A DNA stretch of 10,466 nt from CAYFJO01 sp964343305 (GCA_964343305.1 CAYFJO010000389.1:1-10466), one strand, 5' to 3'; positions 1 through 7,283 are shown, numbered from the stretch's first letter. The notes: generated by a model from the letters alone, not told the origin. Numbers and translations: made by a program.

Positions 1-1003
1 TGACATCAACCTCGACTGAATTGAGTCCAGGCTGGAAAGTAACCTTCTCTTCAATTGGCCAAAGTGATCCCACGTCGTGTACAAATTCATCCGATGGTGT
101 CGACATCCACTTCAAGGCGGCGACTTGTTTCTCATACTTTTTTTTCCACGCGGTGGCGATTCGATTTTGGCACGCCGAGCATGAGCAGAACGGCTCAAAG
201 TTGATCGACTCTTTTCGTTGAACCAGCCGATCATAACAGATGGTCGGCTGCCAGCAGAATTGAACTACAAAATCATATCGAGGCGCTGGAAATCTCCCGA
301 TTCGATTGCCGTGATGAATCTGCGAGTTAACCGTGAGTACGGGATAGCCAACGCCTAATTCGGACATCGAATACTCTCTCGATTGTCCATCTGGCCCCGG
401 AAGAGTCACTTTCTTCTCTCGCATGTCTCGAAACAACGTGCTTCGCACATACACCGCTCCCCATCCGCCTTCCACTCGTGAGCTACTATTGTGAAAATGA
501 TGGCCTTTGAGTTCGATTACCCATCCTGGTCCAGAGGGGCCAGGATCATCAAGGTATCGACTTCTGCCGGTTACCAATCCCGCCCGCGACATTTCAATTT
601 CGAACTGCTGACGAATTGGTCCATCAAACCACTCGGCTGTATCGGCGAAGTACTTTGATTCAAGATGATGAATCATGAATTCCCTTCGATCAATGAATGG
701 CCTCGATGGATCAATTGAGCCTTCGTCATCGTGTGGTAGGATTTGCCAAAGTGCCGATAGAAATTCGATTATCAACAGACGTCGGTCATCGGCGCCAAAG
801 ATGTGGTTCCCAACGCTGCGAACAATATCGTCCTGCCGGGCTTTATCATCTACCGACAGGCCGTCCAGTTGGGCTTGGGTTGGTCTGACATCAACTGCCG
901 AGTTTTCAGGCGAAAGGGAACCAGAACAACCGATTTGAGAAAACAGGCATCCAACCAAAACATGCCGAAGATGGAATGGACGCAAGTGGCTTAGGAAACG
1001 CAT
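1..1003 (-). CDS. Partial gene for an unrecognised, probably exported protein (3' end beyond the window)
   Basis: One frame reads without a stop from ATG (1003-1001) to the left edge, giving at least 334 residues. AAAGGGA lies a few bases upstream of the ATG. The N-terminus is basic (MRFLSHLRPFHLRH), followed by a short hydrophobic stretch VLVGCLFSQIGC. Cys19 or Cys26 could be a lipoprotein Cys, though neither lipobox is classical. The body has GWVIELKGHHFHN near residues 160-172 and RYDFVVQFCWQPT near 242-254. A CxCxxC cluster (Cys273, Cys275, Cys278) follows, then a Lys-rich stretch (residues 283-293). The first two motifs remind me of uncharacterised planctomycete secreted proteins, but I cannot name a family. 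Sampled lines count about 50% G+C, against about 60% in the AAA gene upstream. A 76-bp gap separates it from that gene, so it may have its own promoter. Function unknown; the open frame itself is well supported. Confidence 0.8.
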   Translation of the reverse strand, partial: MRFLSHLRPFHLRHVLVGCLFSQIGCSGSLSPENSAVDVRPTQAQLDGLSVDDKARQDDIVRSVGNHIFGADDRRLLIIEFLSALWQILPHDDEGSIDPSRPFIDRREFMIHHLESKYFADTAEWFDGPIRQQFEIEMSRAGLVTGRSRYLDDPGPSGPGWVIELKGHHFHNSSSRVEGGWGAVYVRSTLFRDMREKKVTLPGPDGQSREYSMSELGVGYPVLTVNSQIHHGNRIGRFPAPRYDFVVQFCWQPTICYDRLVQRKESINFEPFCSCSACQNRIATAWKKKYEKQVAALKWMSTPSDEFVHDVGSLWPIEEKVTFQPGLNSVEVDV

Positions 1004-1005
1004 CA

Positions 1006-1023
1006 AATTCCCTTTCTGGAATT
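1006..1023 (-). other. Short inverted repeat over the ribosome-binding site of the left-edge gene
   Basis: AATTCC and GGAATT form perfect 6-bp arms around a 6-nt loop. On the minus-strand transcript the AAAGGG ribosome-binding stretch lies partly in the loop and partly in the 3' arm, a few bases before the ATG at 1003. Such a hairpin could modulate translation, but the arms are A/T-rich and short, so chance is a reasonable explanation. Confidence 0.2.
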
Positions 1024-1079
1024 ACCACCTTAGTCGTTGCGAATCGATGTAGTTTAACAATTGGATTTCGTAGCGCCCA

Positions 1080-2663
1080 TCAATCGGCCGGAAATGGGAC
1101 ATCGTCCATTTGAATGTCGTCGGGTTCGAGCGTCGTGAGGATTTCTTTCGTCAGCGGCGCGATGTTGACGATGCGCGATGCCATCGAACGGATCGATTGT
1201 TCGAATATGTTGCGGGCCAGGCGGGCGTTGCCGAAGTGTTCGTCTTTGCGGTCAATCAAGTGCTGAAAACCGGTTAACAATTTACGTTGCGTGGGCTTGG
1301 GCAATGTGTAGTGGTTCTTTTTGCACATCAAGTAGAAGATTCTCAACAACTCCTTAGCGTCGTAGTCGGGAAAGTTGAATGTGCGTTGAAATCGCGACGA
1401 CAAACCCGGGTTCGATCGCAGCAGGCGCGACATCGGCTCGGGATAGCCGGCGATGATCACAACCAAGCGATCGCGGTCGTCTTCCATGCGTTTGAGCAGC
1501 GATTGCATGGCTTCGTTGCCAAACGGATCGTCGCCCTTTTCGGCCACCAGGCTGTACGCTTCGTCGATGAACAGTACTCCGTCGAGTGACTCTTCGACGC
1601 GTTGGTTGGTCTTGGGGCCAGTCTGGCCGGCGTATTCGGCGACCAGGCCGGAGCGATCCGTTTCGATCGTGTGACCTCGATCGAGAATTTCCAAACCGCA
1701 AAAAATGTGCGACAGGATTCGTGCGACCGTCGTTTTCCCTGTGCCGGGGTTGCCTTCGAACACCGTGTGCAAACTGACCTGCGTTGCGGGCAGATCGTGC
1801 TTCTGCCGCGCCTTTTGGATTTTCAGAAAGTTGACCAGCTCGTGGATGTCTTTCTTGACCGGGTCGAGCCCAATCAAGTCATCCAGTTCGTTCATCGCGG
1901 CCTCGTACATGCGAAAGCGATCTTCGGCGGAAATCGGGGCGCGTTTCGTGCCGGCGGATTCTGACTTGGATCCGGCGGCCGTCTTCTCCTCGCCATCCTT
2001 GGCAATGGCGATTTGTTGTTTGGTGTTGCCCTCGACATCGAACTCGGCCTCTTGGCGGCGGCGGTCTTCGGGCGGAAGGTTTCGCGTCATCAGCGCGTTT
2101 TCCATCGCTGTTTGAATCTGTTTCAGTTGCCGGGCTTCGTCCGTGGTAATGCGTCCGTCGGCTTTGCAGATCAGGTTGGCGATGCGCATGATCTTCACGC
2201 CCAAGTCACCCAGTTGCTCGGCCAGCGGCGGCATTTCGATGAACGGTTCAAGAAGTTCGTTCCACTTGAGCATCTGTGCGTGGGCCGAGATGTTTTGCAG
2301 CGCTTGATCGAGATTGTTGACACCGACATTCACTCCCCACACGTGCTGCAACACGACCACCGCAACTTCGCGTTCGGCCGCGTGCCAGAGTCGATCGGCA
2401 GCGGCGATTTCGACCAGAATCTTGACGATCAATCCGCGATGAAGGTCGAGCATCTTTTCGGCGAACTTGGGATAGTCGCCGTCAATCCTATCGGGGCACA
2501 TCTGACCACACAGATAGGCGCTGGTGCGGTACAAAGATTCACAATCGCGCATTTCCTGTTGAAGCAATCGCAGAAGTTGAGGATCAGCATCGCTGGACAG
2601 CGGTTCGGCAGATGCGCCATCCGGCGCGGTCGGATTCAAAAGTGGATTCAGCCAATCGAGCAT
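1080..2663 (-). CDS. TerB-like/AAA+ ATPase fusion, CbbX/SpoVK type
   Basis: A 527-residue cytoplasmic protein. The C-terminal half is an AAA+ ATPase of the CbbX/SpoVK group: Walker A GNPGTGKT at 304-311, a pore-loop-like segment SGLVAEYAGQT at 338-348, Walker B VLFIDEAY at 363-370, sensor-1 region IIAGY at 403-407, arginine-finger region NPGLSSRF at 418-425, and sensor-2-like GNARLARNIFEQ at 478-489. The N-terminal half has two helical stretches resembling TerB repeats, about 78-110 (ILVEIAAADRLWHAAERE) and 156-180 (ICKADGRITTDEARQL). A polar linker (about 205-245) joins the halves. CbbX relatives remodel protein complexes, for example releasing inhibitors from Rubisco; no Rubisco gene is present, so the target is unknown. 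The start at 2663 is preferred because GGAG lies 6 nt upstream. An in-frame ATG at 2747 would add 28 residues of Trp/Arg/Pro-rich sequence with no clear ribosome-binding site. The gene follows the SAM hydrolase C-domain gene by 121 bp, possibly co-transcribed. Confidence 0.9.
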   Translation of the reverse strand: MLDWLNPLLNPTAPDGASAEPLSSDADPQLLRLLQQEMRDCESLYRTSAYLCGQMCPDRIDGDYPKFAEKMLDLHRGLIVKILVEIAAADRLWHAAEREVAVVVLQHVWGVNVGVNNLDQALQNISAHAQMLKWNELLEPFIEMPPLAEQLGDLGVKIMRIANLICKADGRITTDEARQLKQIQTAMENALMTRNLPPEDRRRQEAEFDVEGNTKQQIAIAKDGEEKTAAGSKSESAGTKRAPISAEDRFRMYEAAMNELDDLIGLDPVKKDIHELVNFLKIQKARQKHDLPATQVSLHTVFEGNPGTGKTTVARILSHIFCGLEILDRGHTIETDRSGLVAEYAGQTGPKTNQRVEESLDGVLFIDEAYSLVAEKGDDPFGNEAMQSLLKRMEDDRDRLVVIIAGYPEPMSRLLRSNPGLSSRFQRTFNFPDYDAKELLRIFYLMCKKNHYTLPKPTQRKLLTGFQHLIDRKDEHFGNARLARNIFEQSIRSMASRIVNIAPLTKEILTTLEPDDIQMDDVPFPAD

Positions 2664-2669
2664 GCTGGA

Positions 2670-2673
2670 CTCC
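2670..2673 (-). promoter_or_regulatory. Ribosome-binding site deciding the AAA+ start
   Basis: GGAG on the minus strand, 6 nt before the ATG at 2663. It favours this start over the upstream in-frame ATG at 2747, which has no comparable site. Confidence 0.55.
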
Positions 2674-2757
2674 GAAACATCAATTTGCGGCGGCCATTCC
2701 AACTTACTCCGCGGTCCACGACGTGACCACCATTTGGCCGAAATCATTGCCCAGAGT

Positions 2758-2784
2758 GGCGGTTGAGGTCAACGTCACACCGCC
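2758..2784 (-). terminator. Possible weak hairpin after the SAM hydrolase C-domain gene
   Basis: GGCGGT and ACCGCC arms (6 bp) enclose a 15-nt spacer that itself contains GTTG/CAAC complementarity. The structure begins directly after the stop codon at 2785. There is no T-run, so it is a poor intrinsic terminator. It could be an attenuator, a 3'-end-stabilising hairpin, or chance. Most of the 121-bp gap down to the AAA+ start shows nothing else apart from that gene's ribosome-binding site. Confidence 0.22.
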
Positions 2785-3069
2785 TCACCACTTGACCACA
2801 ACCGTTTCGCCCACCTTGAGCCCCAGCATTTCGCTGATGCTGATGCCGACGATGCCAATCTCCAGATTGCCGCTGGCCCCGATCATGGCGACCAACGTCG
2901 CATCCGGTTCGTTATGGCCGGCTTCCAGGATGCAGTTCGTTTCGTGCCCGCCGCAATTGACGGACACCTGTTCGTCGCGGGGCGATTCGGCCAACTGATC
3001 GGCAGAGATGTCGCTGACAAGATTTCCCTGGTCATCGATCGAAATGACAACGCCTTCAACTTTCGCCAC
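2785..3069 (-). CDS. Stand-alone SAM hydrolase (DUF62) C-terminal domain protein
   Basis: A 94-residue protein matching only the C-terminal beta-barrel domain of SAM hydrolase/adenosyltransferase (DUF62, the fluorinase/chlorinase superfamily). Residues 4-94 align without a gap to residues 172-262 of the full-length enzyme encoded at 3252-4040. I count 31 of 91 identities by eye, including GNL, CG.H, LVA.IG.SG.LE, LG.VGE and the terminal Trp. Asn16 of the GN motif is kept, but the aromatic residue before it (FGN in the full-length protein) is Gln (QGN). The catalytic Asp/Arg/His of the N-domain are absent, so it cannot be a complete hydrolase. In this superfamily the active site forms between the N-domain of one subunit and the C-domain of the next, so it might join mixed trimers or simply bind a nucleoside; both ideas are inference. 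Start: GTG at 3069 with GGGAG 10 nt upstream. A TTG at 3147 would add 26 residues but coincides with a promoter -35 box. Confidence 0.8.
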   Translation of the reverse strand: MAKVEGVVISIDDQGNLVSDISADQLAESPRDEQVSVNCGGHETNCILEAGHNEPDATLVAMIGASGNLEIGIVGISISEMLGLKVGETVVVKW

Positions 3070-3079
3070 GAGAACGCAA

Positions 3080-3084
3080 CTCCC
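3080..3084 (-). promoter_or_regulatory. Ribosome-binding site deciding the GTG start at 3069
   Basis: GGGAG on the minus strand, 10 nt upstream of the GTG at 3069. Together with the promoter further upstream it argues for the 94-codon form of the SAM hydrolase C-domain gene. Confidence 0.5.
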
Positions 3085-3118
3085 GTTTGTGGGATGGGGA
3101 CGTGATTTGTTGAGTGGT

Positions 3119-3147
3119 ATTCTAGGGATAATTGCCCATTCGGCCAA
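3119..3147 (-). promoter_or_regulatory. Sigma70-like promoter for the C-domain/AAA+ gene pair
   Basis: On the minus strand TTGGCC (3147-3142, 4 of 6 to TTGACA) is followed after exactly 17 nt by TAGAAT (3124-3119, 5 of 6 to TATAAT). Transcription would start near 3112, giving a leader of about 40 nt before the GTG at 3069. It lies just beyond the palindromic repeat that closes the upstream operon, where a new promoter would be expected. Planctomycete promoters often depart from this consensus, so this is a reasonable prediction, not a certainty. Confidence 0.45.
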
Positions 3148-3174
3148 GCAGGATTGAGGCGGTGAATTTGAAAT

Positions 3175-3255
3175 GTGAGCCGACGGCGCTAGCCGCGGGT
3201 TGATGCAACTCGCTATTTGTCATTGTGCCACCCGAGGCTAGCGCCTGCGGCTCAC
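3175..3255. repeat. Large imperfect palindrome, planctomycete-type intergenic repeat and probable terminator
   Basis: The left arm (3175-3200) starts GTGAGCCG and contains GGCGCTAGCC and CGGGT. The right arm (3230-3255) is its reverse complement with three mismatches over 26 bp (AC against CA, and G against T). The loop is 29 nt (3201-3229). The core GGCGCTAGCC is itself nearly palindromic. I associate interspersed elements of this look with planctomycete genomes from memory. The right arm includes the last bases of the SAM hydrolase gene: its TGA stop (3252-3254) lies within the arm. No other copy occurs in the window. In RNA the stem would be very stable and could end transcription or protect a 3' end, although no T-run follows. 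Confidence 0.75.
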
Positions 3256-4040
3256 CACGTCACGCGAATTTCCTCGCCAACTTCAACTCCCAATCGTTGA
3301 GCCGCGTTGCCGTTGACCACGGCCAACTCCAGCATGCCGCTCGATCCGATCAGAGCAACCAGGCTCAGCGGCATTCCTTCGCCATAGGTGCCCACTAGAT
3401 CGTCGACTCGGTGCGTGCCGCATTGAACTCGGATCGAGCCGCTCTGCAATGCGAACTCCAACATCGAGGAAGTGATGTCGGTGATCAGATTGCCAAACGA
3501 ATCAAACGAAATGATCATTCCCCTGATCTCATTCTCGCCCAGATGCACTTCAGGCAACGAAATGCGATTGAGCTTCTCGATTTCTTCGCCCAATTCGGCC
3601 GGCTCGATGCCCAGGCTCAGATGTGCCGCCACGGGGCCCATGATGTCGCGGCCATGAAACGTCGATGAAACCTCCGCCCGCCAAAACTGCGCGTTGGTGA
3701 TTTCGATTTGCATGTTCGGCGGTTCTTTCTTGCTGACCAAACTCAGCACGCCGTTGTTGGGTGCAATAAAGTGGTGATCCGCCATTTTCACATAAACAAT
3801 TTCGCGACCGGTTCCCACGCCGGGGTCGATCACCGCGACGTGAATCGAGCCCGGCGGGAACAATCCCGTCACATCGGCCAACACCATCGCCCCATGCCGA
3901 ATATCTTGCGGCGGCACGGCGTGGGAAATGTCGACGAGATTAACATCCGGATTGATCGACAGAATCGCGCCCTTCATCTGCGCCACGTAAGGGCTATCCG
4001 TGCCAAAGTCGGTCGTGAGTGTGATAATCGGACGAGACAT
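3252..4040 (-). CDS. S-adenosyl-L-methionine hydrolase (adenosine-forming), DUF62 family
   Basis: 262 residues, typical family length, cytoplasmic. The family splits SAM with an activated water into adenosine and methionine; fluorinase and chlorinase relatives use halide instead. The N-domain starts with ITLTTDFG (Asp11). The hydrolase triad is visible: Asp72 and Arg79 in IDPGVGTGRE, and His129 in TFHGRD. This Asp-Arg-His pattern marks the hydroxide-using DUF62 branch, not the halogenases. The C-domain (about 165-262) carries the FGN nucleoside-contact motif at 182-184 and ends with Trp262. It is the last gene of the operon, 18 bp after the cytochrome fusion gene, with a weak AGG upstream of its ATG. 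Its stop codon lies inside a palindromic repeat. A shorter relative of its C-domain is encoded next downstream. Why a SAM hydrolase would sit with catabolic genes is not evident. Confidence 0.93.
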   Translation of the reverse strand: MSRPIITLTTDFGTDSPYVAQMKGAILSINPDVNLVDISHAVPPQDIRHGAMVLADVTGLFPPGSIHVAVIDPGVGTGREIVYVKMADHHFIAPNNGVLSLVSKKEPPNMQIEITNAQFWRAEVSSTFHGRDIMGPVAAHLSLGIEPAELGEEIEKLNRISLPEVHLGENEIRGMIISFDSFGNLITDITSSMLEFALQSGSIRVQCGTHRVDDLVGTYGEGMPLSLVALIGSSGMLELAVVNGNAAQRLGVEVGEEIRVTW

Positions 4041-4058
4041 CGCCTGAACGGCCGCGTG

Positions 4059-7000
4059 CTATTTCAACGATTCGAGATAAACAAGAAGATCAGCGACCTG
4101 TTGCGCCGTCAGATCACGAACTTGCAAATCGGGCATCAACGATTTCCGTTGCGGAAACATCTCTTCGATGTTGTCCGCCGCGATTTGGATTTCTTTGTTT
4201 TGAGCGTTCCTTAACACAACTTCTTTGTCGTTGCGTTTGACGAGCAAGCCTGAGTGAACAAGCCCATCGGTCGTTTCGACAAGCCAGGTGGCAAACTTGG
4301 GTTCGATGTTCTTCGACGGATCGAGGATGCTTTCCAGAATCTGCGATCGTTTCAATCGCTTGCCAATTTGATTCAAATCCGGACCGATGGCCGTGCCAAG
4401 CTCACCAACACGATGACAGTTTTTGCATTGCACACCCGCCGTGTTTTTGAACAACACTTCGCCCCGATCACGTTTGCCAGGCAGCGCCAGAATCTCCGCT
4501 GGATCAACGACTTCGCCCAGGCGTTTTGATCGCTGATCGTCCGGCACGAATTGTTCGAACAGATCGCGGATCTGCGGTTCTGGCCGCTTGGTGGCGATCT
4601 GGATCGCCTGGTCACGAATCGAAACTGGCAATCGGTCTTGGCCGATGGCCCGCAACAAAATCAACGCGCGTGGCGTCTTGGACAGCAGGTCGTTGATTAA
4701 ATCCAGCCGCTGTTCCTTTCGATCGTTCGCACGATTCTCAGCGTTTGTTTGCTCGCGTGTTTTGGCTTCGCGGGTGTCGGCGGCGCTGGGTTTTTCGCGT
4801 TCGTCGGCCGTTGCAATTTGCTTCGCGATTCGCCAGACGGTTCGTTTGTGATTTTTCTTCTCTGCGGCCAGGATGGACTTTTCGTCGAGCGAGGCGAGCT
4901 TGTTGATCAGCTCTTCGTCCTCGACGCGGGCCGGCAGTTGCAGAATCCAATCGTGAATCAAACTGGCACCCCGCGTGTCGATAATCTTCGATCCAATGTG
5001 CGGCATGCGGGCGGCACCAAGCTTGTTGATGCGGAAGTACAAAATGCTGCGATACGGATCGCCGGGTGCCAGGATCTCGGCGTCATGAATTCCAAACGTG
5101 CCCTGCGTGGGGCGTTTGCCGAGCGCGAGCGTTTTTGAAATCGCCAGATCGTGAACCAGCGAAATGTACGCCACGCCACCGCCGTTGAACTGGTGGCAAT
5201 GGGCGCAGTTGACGTGTAGATACGACCGCGCACGAGCATTCAAATCGGCCAACAACTCTTCTCGCGTGCTTGCCGATGGGTCGATCGAATGGGGATTCGT
5301 CAACCGAGGCATTTCATGCGATGGCTTGGGACGTTTCACTTCGCCGTACGGATCTTCTTCCCGATCGGGCTCGACAACCACGTCCGACAGCAACCCGATG
5401 TGCCGCAGCGTGCGAAGTTGATTGTCGGTTTGCTTGCCGAAGTCGTGGTCCTTGTTGAGCTGCGCGACGTTGAACGCCAGCGTATGTTCCGACCACGGAT
5501 TGTGACAACGGATACACTGGTTGCGTGACACGAACAACCACTCTTGTTTCCGCTTGCCACCTGGCGCGGTTCGATCGACAACATCGAATGTCGCCACCTT
5601 GCCTTGGCTGTCGACCAACTCGGCATCGGTCTGAGCACGATTCCATTCATAGGTGTACCCGCGCCAGAACCGGCCGTCGAAATGAAGCAGTTGCGTTTCG
5701 ATGCGCCGACGACTCGAAGGATTGCCGTGTTGCATTTCCAGCGAGAGCGTCTTCACCAAGACCGAATCTTTTGGGAAATCCATCATGCGGTTGAACATCG
5801 AACCGGGAATGCGTTCTGCCTTGGCATGCAGACGAATCGACTTGCTTCCTGGGATGGCGACCAGCCGTTCGAACGTCGCGTGATCGGCCCATTGTTCGGC
5901 GTTGATCGAAAACGGCAACACGCCCGGCGCGGGACGATGATCCGGGACGGATTCAAACAAGCCCGTCTCGGTCAATCGCGTTGGAAACGGCTTTCGCACT
6001 TCATCGATGATGTTCTTTCTAAATTGATGGATTGTGCCGTCATCGTAGTCCATCAGATACAATTCGCCGTCGCTATCTTCAGCAAAGGCCACGATACGAA
6101 CCGTCGGCTCGACCAGGTCGCGGCGCATGGCGAGTTGTTCCTTTTTCTCGTCCCATTTCGCTCCCCAAATGCGCCGCGTTTCCCAATCGCCGAAGATATA
6201 GTGGCCGTCGAGTTCAGGAAACTTCTTGCCACGATAAACGAAACCGCCCGTGATCGAGGCTCCGTCGACGTGGGAAATGTCCTGTGTCGGCGGCACGATC
6301 AGCGTAGGGCCACGCTCGCGCTCGCGATGCACCGGCTGGCGACCTTCGACCAAGCTCCAACCAAAGTTGTCGCCTGGTCGCACTCGGTAGACCAACTCCC
6401 ATAGTTCCCAGCCCACGTCGCCGACCCACAGATCGCCTGTCTTGCGATCGAAACTCATCTTCCACGGATTGCGAAAGCCGTATGACCAAATTTCGCCGCG
6501 AGCGCCTTCGTATTTCAGCAGCGGATTGTCGGCGGGAATCGTGTAGGGCAGGCCGTCGCTTTCGTGATCCACATCGATCCGCATCACGGTCGATAAGAGA
6601 TTGCTGACGTCTTGGCCCGAGTTTCTGCCATCCGGTGGAAACGCAAATCCGCCGTCACCCGCTGAAATGTAAAGACAGCCGTCCAAGCCGAACTTGATGC
6701 ACCCGCCGTTATGGCCTCCTTGCAACCAAGAGATGATCACCTTTTCGCTAGATAGGTCGCACGTTGGTGGATCCGTGCTGCTCACCTTGAAACGAGACAC
6801 GCGCGTGCCTCCTTCACGCTGGCCCTTGCCACGGTCTCGATTGTGAATGACGTAGCACACATAACACAATTGGTTCTCGGCAAAGTTCGGATGAAACGTC
6901 AAGCCATATACGGCCGTGAACGCAAGTTCATCCTTGCCCGCATCGAGCGTTTTTACGTGCTCCTTAAAATCCGCAAAAGCATCCGCCTTGTCGCATGTGG

Positions 7001-7283
7001 GATCGTTCGGAAACGAAAAGACTTTGCCGTTGTTCTGCGCGACGAACAATCGATCCGTTCCGGGGGCGCTAGTGATGACCGTCGGTTGATAGAAACTCAG
7101 TTTGGGAAAAACACGAACCGTCCGATAAGGCGGAGGAGGACCGGGCGTGCCGGTGACGTTCGACGTCGTCCAAGGCGTGCGTTTCTCGAGTCCATACGGC
7201 TTGTCTGGCTTTGCGCCAATTGCAGAATCCAAAAGCACGACGGCGATCAACAGCCCCAACAATTTGTGTTGCGATTGTTTCAT
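4059..7283 (-). CDS. Exported PQQ-dependent sugar dehydrogenase fused to a tri-haem c-type cytochrome
   Basis: 1074 residues. A signal peptide (basic MKQSQHK, hydrophobic core to about residue 22, likely cleavage after AIGA at 24) sends it to the periplasm. Residues about 55-425 form a beta-propeller of the glucose/sorbosone dehydrogenase family: His191 in GGHNGG fits the catalytic His of soluble PQQ glucose dehydrogenase, and Arg271-Asn272 in GFRNPW fit its Arg-Asn pair. Residues about 430-785 resemble the cytochrome-type family I know as TIGR03806, with haem motifs CIRCH (590-594) and CAHCH (693-697) and a possible Met ligand at 760 (RMPHIG). A charged, helical, Glu/Lys/Arg-rich linker spans about 790-860. 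The C-terminal module (about 930-1074) is the planctomycete haem-binding type (TIGR02603-like): CKNCH at 953-957 and SLMPDL at 1048-1053. Expected role: oxidise a sugar or similar substrate and pass electrons through three haems. It lies 5 bp after the FAH gene and 18 bp before the SAM hydrolase gene. Confidence 0.92.
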   Translation of the reverse strand: MKQSQHKLLGLLIAVVLLDSAIGAKPDKPYGLEKRTPWTTSNVTGTPGPPPPYRTVRVFPKLSFYQPTVITSAPGTDRLFVAQNNGKVFSFPNDPTCDKADAFADFKEHVKTLDAGKDELAFTAVYGLTFHPNFAENQLCYVCYVIHNRDRGKGQREGGTRVSRFKVSSTDPPTCDLSSEKVIISWLQGGHNGGCIKFGLDGCLYISAGDGGFAFPPDGRNSGQDVSNLLSTVMRIDVDHESDGLPYTIPADNPLLKYEGARGEIWSYGFRNPWKMSFDRKTGDLWVGDVGWELWELVYRVRPGDNFGWSLVEGRQPVHRERERGPTLIVPPTQDISHVDGASITGGFVYRGKKFPELDGHYIFGDWETRRIWGAKWDEKKEQLAMRRDLVEPTVRIVAFAEDSDGELYLMDYDDGTIHQFRKNIIDEVRKPFPTRLTETGLFESVPDHRPAPGVLPFSINAEQWADHATFERLVAIPGSKSIRLHAKAERIPGSMFNRMMDFPKDSVLVKTLSLEMQHGNPSSRRRIETQLLHFDGRFWRGYTYEWNRAQTDAELVDSQGKVATFDVVDRTAPGGKRKQEWLFVSRNQCIRCHNPWSEHTLAFNVAQLNKDHDFGKQTDNQLRTLRHIGLLSDVVVEPDREEDPYGEVKRPKPSHEMPRLTNPHSIDPSASTREELLADLNARARSYLHVNCAHCHQFNGGGVAYISLVHDLAISKTLALGKRPTQGTFGIHDAEILAPGDPYRSILYFRINKLGAARMPHIGSKIIDTRGASLIHDWILQLPARVEDEELINKLASLDEKSILAAEKKNHKRTVWRIAKQIATADEREKPSAADTREAKTREQTNAENRANDRKEQRLDLINDLLSKTPRALILLRAIGQDRLPVSIRDQAIQIATKRPEPQIRDLFEQFVPDDQRSKRLGEVVDPAEILALPGKRDRGEVLFKNTAGVQCKNCHRVGELGTAIGPDLNQIGKRLKRSQILESILDPSKNIEPKFATWLVETTDGLVHSGLLVKRNDKEVVLRNAQNKEIQIAADNIEEMFPQRKSLMPDLQVRDLTAQQVADLLVYLESLK

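Noticed and set aside
1..1020. Plus-strand short frames and an apparently gene-free stretch at the left end
   Set aside because: The minus strand is open in one frame from 1003 to the edge with an ATG and ribosome-binding site, so the region is one truncated gene and the plus-strand frames are shadows.
2013..2726. Open frame of 237 codons on the plus strand, opposite the AAA+ gene
   Set aside because: Antisense to the N-terminal half of the AAA+ protein, with no domain signature or ribosome-binding site.
2664..2747. In-frame extension of the AAA+ gene to an ATG at 2747
   Set aside because: The extra 28 residues are Trp/Arg/Pro-rich with no visible fold, the ATG has no clear ribosome-binding site, and the ATG at 2663 has GGAG at 6 nt. 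Not fully excluded.
3175..3255. CRISPR repeat or transposon end
   Set aside because: There is only one pair of inverted arms, with no direct repeats, regular spacers, target-site duplication or transposase gene in the window.
5544..6404. Open frame of 286 codons on the plus strand, opposite the dehydrogenase gene
   Set aside because: It is antisense to the beta-propeller and cytochrome regions whose motifs are unambiguous. Its translation has no recognisable domain and fits the chance open frames expected opposite G+C-rich genes.
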